From assembly GCF_000422345.1 (NCBI RefSeq), contig NZ_AULP01000007.1, forward strand, positions 58,154 to 122,153: a DNA stretch of 64,000 bases, read 5' to 3'. This DNA comes from Neomelitea salexigens DSM 19753 (GTDB taxonomy: Bacteria; Pseudomonadota; Gammaproteobacteria; Pseudomonadales; Spongiibacteraceae). Of the stretch, positions 58,842 through 64,000 are shown piece after piece. The position numbers and the translations under genes are program-made. Positions within the stretch are counted from its first letter, which is position 1. Every line of letters begins with the position of its first letter. Below the pieces are notes generated by a model. The model worked only from the letters and a program-made list of their open reading frames with translations, did not search any database and was not told where the DNA came from.

Positions 58842-59744
58842 ATGAACGATATCATAAAGGCCGACTTGAATGCCCTGAAGGTACTGGATGTGCTTCTGGA
58901 TGAGTGCAGTGTTTCCCAGGCAGCAAAGCGATTGCACGTGACCCAGCCAAGTGTCAGTTACACATTGCAAAAACTGCGCGACCTGTTCGACGATCCCTTG
59001 TTTGTGCGCAACCCCCGGGGATTAACGCCAACCTCCCGTGCTGAGTCATTGCGCCCTGCTATCAAGCAATTGCTCAGCGATGCTCAGCAGTTGATTGCAC
59101 CGCCGGTGTTTGTCCCCGAGGACGCTGAATTCACACTGTCGATTTCTGCGAATGACTACCTGCAAATCGCCCTGATAGTGCCACTGGTTCAGCGGATTCG
59201 CGCATTAGCGCCAAAGGTGAAAGTCGCCCTGTTCGATCTGGACAGTAAAACGGCGGTAGAGCGGGTTCGCAGCGGCGAGCTGGATTTGATGCTGAGTTTT
59301 CCGCAGGCCCTGCCGGCGGACTTTTCCAGTGAAGAGCTTTTTACCGACCCATACATTGCGGCGGCACGACAGGGGCACCCACTGGCCGACCAGAAAGCCT
59401 CGGCGGAGTCGTTTTTACGATTCGACCATGTCATTGTTTCGCCCACCGGCTTTGCCTTTGAGGGAGGTTTGTTCCGCGACCTGCATCACTCGCCGTTACT
59501 CGACAGAGTGGCGGTGACGCTGCCCAATTTTGCGGTGTTGCCGAGTTTGCTGGCGGGTAGCGATCTCATCGCGATGATCCCGCGCCGGCTGTTATCGGTG
59601 ATGTCAGGCCCGCTGAGTGAGGTAAAAATTGCGGCGACGATGCCGTCGATCACCGTCGCTGCGGCGTGGCATCCGCGCCTGGACCATGATCTCGCCCATG
59701 GCTGGGTGCGAAACCTGTTACGTGCAGAGGCGCTGTTGGCCTGA
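58842..59744 (+). CDS. LysR-family transcriptional regulator
   Basis: 300 residues. HTH at about 20-55 (CSVSQAAKRLHVTQPSVSYTLQKLRDLF), then the NodD/SyrM-like effector domain FTLSISANDYLQIALIVPLV. Start ATG 58842. The 98-bp AT-rich intergenic region to the divergent molybdoenzyme gene (atggtataaatcaaattatt around 58799) is where a LysR binding site is expected. Likely activates that gene in response to its substrate. Inducer unknown. Confidence 0.9.
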   Translation: MNDIIKADLNALKVLDVLLDECSVSQAAKRLHVTQPSVSYTLQKLRDLFDDPLFVRNPRGLTPTSRAESLRPAIKQLLSDAQQLIAPPVFVPEDAEFTLSISANDYLQIALIVPLVQRIRALAPKVKVALFDLDSKTAVERVRSGELDLMLSFPQALPADFSSEELFTDPYIAAARQGHPLADQKASAESFLRFDHVIVSPTGFAFEGGLFRDLHHSPLLDRVAVTLPNFAVLPSLLAGSDLIAMIPRRLLSVMSGPLSEVKIAATMPSITVAAAWHPRLDHDLAHGWVRNLLRAEALLA

Positions 59745-59897
59745 GCGAGAGCCACGTAATGTTATACGGCTGTCATATAACTATGCTAAAACCTATGAGC
59801 TTGTCATCTCGATGTCACACGGTTGCCATTATTCAGCGCTGGGCGCGGCGGCCAGGTAATAGAAATTAGTAGTTAGAAAACTAGAGGGGAAGGTTGG

Positions 59898-61361
59898 ATG
59901 AATCCATTACTTAAAGAAGCGGAGCGCAAGGGTTGGTCGCGGCGACTATTTCTGCGCAACCTGTTGTTCTCGGCGGGCAGTGTCGCCACGGCAAGCTGGT
60001 TGACCGCCTGTGGTGGCAGTTCGTCCAGTTCCATCAGCAACGGTAGTGCGACGTTCTCCAGCAAATTCCGCAATATTGGTCCTCTGCAAGAGCCGAATGA
60101 CGACGGCATTCGGCTGCCCCTGGGGTTCACCTCCCGTCAGCTGGCGGTATTTGGCGAGCCGCCAGTACCCAGTGTTGACCCACTGTTCTTCTGGCATTCG
60201 GACCCCGACGGCGGTGGCACCTTTAGAACCGACGATGGCGGTTGGATTTATGTCAGCAACTCCGAAGCACGCGACCTGACAACGATCCGCGACCAAGACC
60301 CGACTGGGGAATTTCGCCGCAATCTAGACCGCGATACCGCCGCGTTCTTGCCACCATTTTTCGGCGGCGGGGTCAGTGCCTTGCGCTTTGATGCGGCGGG
60401 TAACCTTGTCGATGCTTACCCCTGTCAGCGTGGTACCACCACGAACTGTTCCGGTGGCGCGACCCCCTGGGGAACCTGGATTAACGGCGAGGAAATCTGG
60501 GACGGCAAGATGTTTGAATGCAGCCCGCTTCGCGACGGCGGCGAGGCTGTCGAGCTGCCGTGCTTCGGCCGCAAAGCACACGAAATGGTGGCGGTCGATG
60601 CCGAGCGCCGAGCGATTTACCACACCGAAGATATCGACAGCGAAACCGACCGCTTTTACCGCACCGCCTGGACGACGAGCAGCTGGCCGGTAGCCAATGA
60701 GCGCCCCGATATGACTGCCGGTAAATTGCAGGTGTTGTATGTCCCCGCCGGCATTGATGCCGCTCGCGCTGGCCCGACACCGATTGTATGGAACGATGCC
60801 ATTGACGACGGCCGCGCTCAGCCTGCAACGGTGGGTGAGGTCGACGCCACGATCTTTGGCGGTAATGAAGGCGTTTGGTATCTCAATGGCTTCATCTTCT
60901 TCTCCACGAAGAGTGACGACAATATCTGGGCTATTGATATTGAAGGCGAAACCATCGAGAGCATCTACGCACCTCGCGATGACGTGGCAGGCTCCCCCTT
61001 CGATAATGCCGAAGAGCCGCTGACAGGGGTGGACAATATTGCCATGACCTTAGACGGCGAAATGCTAGTAGTGGAAGACGGTGGTTTTATGCGCTGCATG
61101 GTGCTGTTACCGGACCGCACCACCATTCCACTGTTACAGCTTCCCGGTAACCCTAGCCTCACTGAGGTGACCGGCATTGCCATTGCGCCCACTGGGGACC
61201 GCTTATACGTGTCCGGGCAGCGCAGCCGTCCCCTGGGTTTGTTGCCGCCGGAATTGGAGCCCGGTTCGCCCATTCCAACCCGTGTGGCAGGCGTTACCTA
61301 TGAGATTCAAATGCCGTTCAAAGTAAGAGTGGATCGCCCGCTGGCGAAGGCATTGAGCTAA
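59898..61361 (+). CDS. PhoX/DUF839-type protein with Tat lipoprotein signal
   Basis: 487 residues; aggggaaggttgg precedes the ATG. Twin-arginine signal SRRLFLRN (14-21), hydrophobic stretch and lipobox LTAC38 followed by GGSSSSS, so it would cross by Tat and then be lipidated. The body has the six-bladed propeller pattern of the PhoX family (GGWIYVSNSEARD, GGNEGVWYLNGFIFFSTK, DNIWAIDIEGE, LTGVDNIAMTLDGEMLVVEDGG, VTGIAIAPTGDRLYVSGQR). PhoX enzymes are Ca/Fe alkaline phosphatases; this could be one or a related DUF839 protein. No phosphate regulon partner is adjacent. Confidence 0.8.
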   Translation: MNPLLKEAERKGWSRRLFLRNLLFSAGSVATASWLTACGGSSSSSISNGSATFSSKFRNIGPLQEPNDDGIRLPLGFTSRQLAVFGEPPVPSVDPLFFWHSDPDGGGTFRTDDGGWIYVSNSEARDLTTIRDQDPTGEFRRNLDRDTAAFLPPFFGGGVSALRFDAAGNLVDAYPCQRGTTTNCSGGATPWGTWINGEEIWDGKMFECSPLRDGGEAVELPCFGRKAHEMVAVDAERRAIYHTEDIDSETDRFYRTAWTTSSWPVANERPDMTAGKLQVLYVPAGIDAARAGPTPIVWNDAIDDGRAQPATVGEVDATIFGGNEGVWYLNGFIFFSTKSDDNIWAIDIEGETIESIYAPRDDVAGSPFDNAEEPLTGVDNIAMTLDGEMLVVEDGGFMRCMVLLPDRTTIPLLQLPGNPSLTEVTGIAIAPTGDRLYVSGQRSRPLGLLPPELEPGSPIPTRVAGVTYEIQMPFKVRVDRPLAKALS

Positions 61362-61383
61362 CGACAATTGCTTGTGTTCGATA

Positions 61384-61406
61384 GGCCGCATACAGCGGCC
61401 TTTTTT
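61384..61406 (+). terminator. Rho-independent terminator after PhoX-like gene
   Basis: ggccgc and gcggcc around ataca, followed by tttttt. It lies 22 bp past the stop. Confidence 0.92.
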
Positions 61407-61434
61407 ATATTTGAAACGAGTTTGATCCGCCTGT

Positions 61435-61728
61435 TCAAAGCTCAAATTGTAGTGATTGAAAGGTGTCGAGAATGGGGCTTGCCACCGCTTTCATAAAGCG
61501 CTGGTGGCTGGGGTGAGTAACATAGGTTTTTAAGTCCGCCTTGCAGCGAAACTCAGCCACTAACGCGTAGTCGGCATTGCCGCGATAAATGCCTGCATCG
61601 CTACCAAATTGATAGGAGAGTATCTCTGGAATCTCCTGGGGCAACTTCGCTAAACCCTCGGTTACCGCATCGATGTCGCTGGCACTGGTCCCGACTTTCC
61701 AGTTGAGTAGTACAATATGTTTTATCAA
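61435..61728 (-). CDS. Dabb-family (stress-responsive A/B barrel) protein
   Basis: 97 residues, cytoplasmic. It starts MIKHIVLLNWKVGT, contains ILSYQFGSD and the family's ALVAEFRCKADLKTYVTHPSHQRF block. Dabb proteins form dimers with a ferredoxin-like fold; some are in aromatic or polyketide pathways (olivetolic acid cyclase type), others stress-related. Isolated gene. The role here is unknown. Confidence 0.9.
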   Translation of the reverse strand: MIKHIVLLNWKVGTSASDIDAVTEGLAKLPQEIPEILSYQFGSDAGIYRGNADYALVAEFRCKADLKTYVTHPSHQRFMKAVASPILDTFQSLQFEL

Positions 61729-61824
61729 ATTACGCTCCTGCTTCTCGCCCCATCACGAATTTCATTGCTTACCTCTTTGCCATCTCTTCGCCTTGACCGG
61801 CTTAATTAAGTCGGTATGATCGCT

Positions 61825-62035
61825 CCCTGTTCCAGGTGCCCAATTGTTATTTTACGTGGGTTAAACGGGAAACAGGTGCGCATACTGTGCTCATTGTAGC
61901 CATGCATGCTAGCCCTGTGCTGCCCCCGCAACGGTAATCAGAAGTAGTTTGGCACGGCCACTGTCTCACGACGGGAAGGCGTCAAACATTTGGAGAGATC
62001 CACTTCTGTAAGCCCGGAGACCGGCCTGAACACAG
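61825..62035 (+). ncRNA. Cobalamin (adenosylcobalamin) riboswitch
   Basis: The class signature is present in order: ggtgccc and gtggg pairs, gggaaacaggtg, the B12-box-like gctgcccccgcaacggtaat, ggccactg ... gacgggaaggc, and the closing agcccggagaccggcc. It lies about 190 bp upstream of a CobN-like gene. The leader between it and the gene contains tcgacaac ... gttgtcga arms (62095-62165) and a ctggttttaccag hairpin (about 62146-62160) that may be the expression platform. It should switch the gene off when cobalamin is abundant. Confidence 0.92.
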
Positions 62036-62228
62036 TGCGTAGTTGCGGTGGGCGACGTAGCAGGGTCAGTTTTCCCTTCTAAATTCCTCCCTATTCGACA
62101 ACCGCGTTTGATCAATCACATGCGGGTGGGCATGCGAGCGCCATAGCTGGTTTTACCAGTTGTCGAGACGTCCACTTGCACGCGATATCACGGCCTTACT
62201 TTGGCTGCCGTATAGGAAGGGACTTCGG

Positions 62229-64000
62229 GTGAATCAGCATTTTAATGAGTGGCACCGGACTAAGGCGCTACTGGTATTTCTCCTGGCGCTGACAGCGAGC
62301 GTGTTGTGCTCGGCGGCGCAGGCGAGCCTGGTGATTGTCTCCGATCGCTCTTCCTCGGTGCTGGTGGCGGGTGCTCACCGCTATCTCGATAAGAAGCCGC
62401 AGGCCGATATAGCGATTCGCACTGTTAGCCAAGTAGAACGTCTGAACGACGCGGATTTACAACAGCTGCTGCTGAGTCATCATTCCTTACTTCTCGCCGG
62501 GGTGTTCGGCGAATCCGTCGAACGCCTGCTGGCAATGGCGTATCCGCGCGGTCAACGCCGCTTTGTATTGCACAGTGACAACCGGCTTATGGCGCTGCAG
62601 CGCGATGCCAATGGCCAGCCGTTTTCCAGCGCGGTTAGTCAGCAGTTTGTGGGCAGCGAGGGCTTGGCGCTGGATGCTGAGTCACTGGCGGCCAGTCAGC
62701 AAAAATTTCCTGAGTACAGCGCGTGGTTGCAGGCACGGGCGTATTGGATTCACCGTTCGGCGGTGAATGCCGAGTCGTTGATTGCGCTGCTGAATGACGG
62801 TGATGCCGCACCACTGCGCGAGCAAGCGCCGCTGCGTTTGGCCTTACACGGTAAACAAGGGGAGCGTTGGCTGACGAGTGACGAGTTGGATCAATCACTG
62901 TCTGCCGATAAACCCATTGTTTGGGTGCTCGACCACAATACCGGCGACCTCAACGGTGAATGGGCGTTGCATCGCGCCATTTGCGCAAACCCGCAGTGGC
63001 AGTGCGTCTCGTTATTGGCGGCATGGGGTGAGCCCAGCGTCGACGCTGTAGATACCATCGCAACGCTAATGGCTGGCAAGCGCGCGGCGACGCCCTCGGT
63101 CATTATTTCCCTGCAGGACTTTGTCGTCGGCGGCGGTGAAGGTCGCCAAGCGGTTCTCGATGCACTGCAAGCGCTTAATCTGCCTGTGTTGAAAGGCCTG
63201 CGGGTGCTGGACTGGGGCTATAGTGACTGGCAGCTTTCCGCTCAGGGTTTGCCGGCAGATTCGGTGCACTACCGTTTGGCCATGCCCGAACTACAGGGCA
63301 TTGGACAGGCGCAAATTCTCTCGCTGGCGTCAGACTCCGGCATCGACCCGGCCACCGGTGCCAAGCTGCGTCGCAGCGAAGTGGTCGACGCTGAGTTGGC
63401 CCGGCAGCTGCGGCGGGTAGAGCGTTGGTTGGCGCTGCAAAACAAGCGCAACGCTGACAAGCGGATCGCCATTGTCTATTACAACCATCCTCCCGGTCGC
63501 CACAATATCGGTGCAGATAATCTAAACGTACCCGACAGTTTGCTGGAAATGCTGCGGGCATTGCAGTCTGCGGGCTATCACACCGGAAAGCTCCCAGAGA
63601 ATACCGAGGCCTTGCTGAGCTTGCTGCAGGAACGGGGCGTGAATTTACCTGAAGACCGACAGGCATTGGCGGAAATGTCTGGCAAGGTCGCCAGCCTGAG
63701 TGCAGACGATTATCGGCAGTGGTTTGCCACGCTGCCCAAGGTCGTACAGCAAGAAATGGTGGCTGGCCCACTGGGTGAGTTACACCAGCGTATGGTGAGT
63801 CAGCTTGAGCGGCTCAGCGCACTTCAGGATTTTCGACTGCGCCAGAAGCGTTTAACGCTACTCACCGAGAGTATGCACAATACCGTCACGAATCTTCACC
63901 ACGCCCTCGATGGTGTGCGTCAAAAAAGCCGCAATCGGGCGCTGGATTTGTTGGAGCAGCTAGAGCGCGAATACCAAGCGCAAATTGATGCCGTGGCCAG
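62229..64000 (+). CDS. cobN: CobN-like chelatase subunit with signal peptide, partial
   Basis: Reads from GTG at 62229 (aggaaggg 12 bases before) to the window end, at least 590 residues; full CobN has about 1200. The N-terminus is a signal peptide (about 12-30, ending AQA), so this copy should be periplasmic or membrane-anchored, unlike classic cytoplasmic CobN. The family motif is KRIAIVYYNHPPGRHNIGAD (about 411-430) followed by LNVPDSLLEMLRALQSAGYH. After WFATLPKVVQQEM (about 500) an additional coiled-coil-like stretch, QLERLSALQDFRLRQKR and MHNTVTNLHHALDG, appears where CobN usually goes on to a short loop. Secreted CobN-like proteins may insert or remove metal in tetrapyrroles outside the cytoplasm. 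Controlled by the cobalamin riboswitch. Confidence 0.88.
   Translation, partial: MNQHFNEWHRTKALLVFLLALTASVLCSAAQASLVIVSDRSSSVLVAGAHRYLDKKPQADIAIRTVSQVERLNDADLQQLLLSHHSLLLAGVFGESVERLLAMAYPRGQRRFVLHSDNRLMALQRDANGQPFSSAVSQQFVGSEGLALDAESLAASQQKFPEYSAWLQARAYWIHRSAVNAESLIALLNDGDAAPLREQAPLRLALHGKQGERWLTSDELDQSLSADKPIVWVLDHNTGDLNGEWALHRAICANPQWQCVSLLAAWGEPSVDAVDTIATLMAGKRAATPSVIISLQDFVVGGGEGRQAVLDALQALNLPVLKGLRVLDWGYSDWQLSAQGLPADSVHYRLAMPELQGIGQAQILSLASDSGIDPATGAKLRRSEVVDAELARQLRRVERWLALQNKRNADKRIAIVYYNHPPGRHNIGADNLNVPDSLLEMLRALQSAGYHTGKLPENTEALLSLLQERGVNLPEDRQALAEMSGKVASLSADDYRQWFATLPKVVQQEMVAGPLGELHQRMVSQLERLSALQDFRLRQKRLTLLTESMHNTVTNLHHALDGVRQKSRNRALDLLEQLEREYQAQIDAVA

Overview
The window looks like chromosome from a free-living, probably marine gammaproteobacterium. 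The evidence is gene content: a large NAD-dependent glutamate dehydrogenase, TonB-dependent receptor remains, LruC-domain and thrombospondin-type-3 secreted proteins, a PhoX-type phosphatase, old-yellow-enzyme, sulfotransferase and SDR genes, and a cobalamin riboswitch. A Cellvibrionales/Spongiibacteraceae-like host is my best guess but is not proven by anything here.

Region 1 (1-13829) is a genomic island. The same 95 bp occur at 1-95 and 13735-13829, and the right copy cuts a TonB-dependent receptor gene after about 214 codons. At the left end is a tightly coupled four-gene operon: a tyrosine recombinase, two very large recombinase-like proteins (one with apparent loss of catalytic arginines) and a small helical protein. 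It resembles the TnpA-TnpB-TnpC set of Tn554 and the gamma-mobile-trio proteins, with one extra large gene. The rest is IS debris (an IS3/IS407-type remnant, an IS66 3' remnant, one intact IS3-family element), a possible truncated TnsE, and cargo: a secreted alpha/beta hydrolase with a divergent TetR regulator and a decapitated AraC regulator. The recombinase genes are visibly more AT-rich than the chromosome to the right.

Region 2 (13830-36100) is ordinary chromosome. It holds a glycosyltransferase, a His-rich exported protein, NAD-glutamate dehydrogenase, a membrane-anchored sorbosone-dehydrogenase-like cytochrome c protein, a stand-alone receiver, malic enzyme, a TetR-sulfotransferase-DUF1214-epimerase cluster, a RIO kinase, an L,D-transpeptidase/M15 peptidase pair (cell wall), and an LruC protein/lipoprotein pair.

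Region 3 (36086-48328) has two lipase/hydrolase genes, an OYE-family reductase and a DODA-type dioxygenase. The most interesting operon follows: DUF3348, a DUF802 protein with MotA/TolQ-like membrane helices and a long coiled-coil tail, an OmpA/MotB-like protein with the conserved membrane aspartate, and DUF2894. Three 4-bp overlaps link the four genes. This looks like an ion-driven stator resembling ZorAB, but without Zorya effectors. A tandem GST/glutaredoxin-like protein, an Fe-alcohol dehydrogenase and a DMT exporter follow.

Region 4 (48300-64000) carries a YghU-type glutathione transferase, a TSP3-repeat lipoprotein with a secreted partner, an acyltransferase, a small HNH protein, an outer-membrane barrel, an MDR-type reductase, a lipocalin, a molybdopterin oxidoreductase divergent from a LysR regulator, a Tat-lipoprotein PhoX, a Dabb protein, and a cobalamin riboswitch preceding a CobN-like chelatase with a signal peptide, cut by the window end. 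I saw no tRNA, rRNA or CRISPR array.
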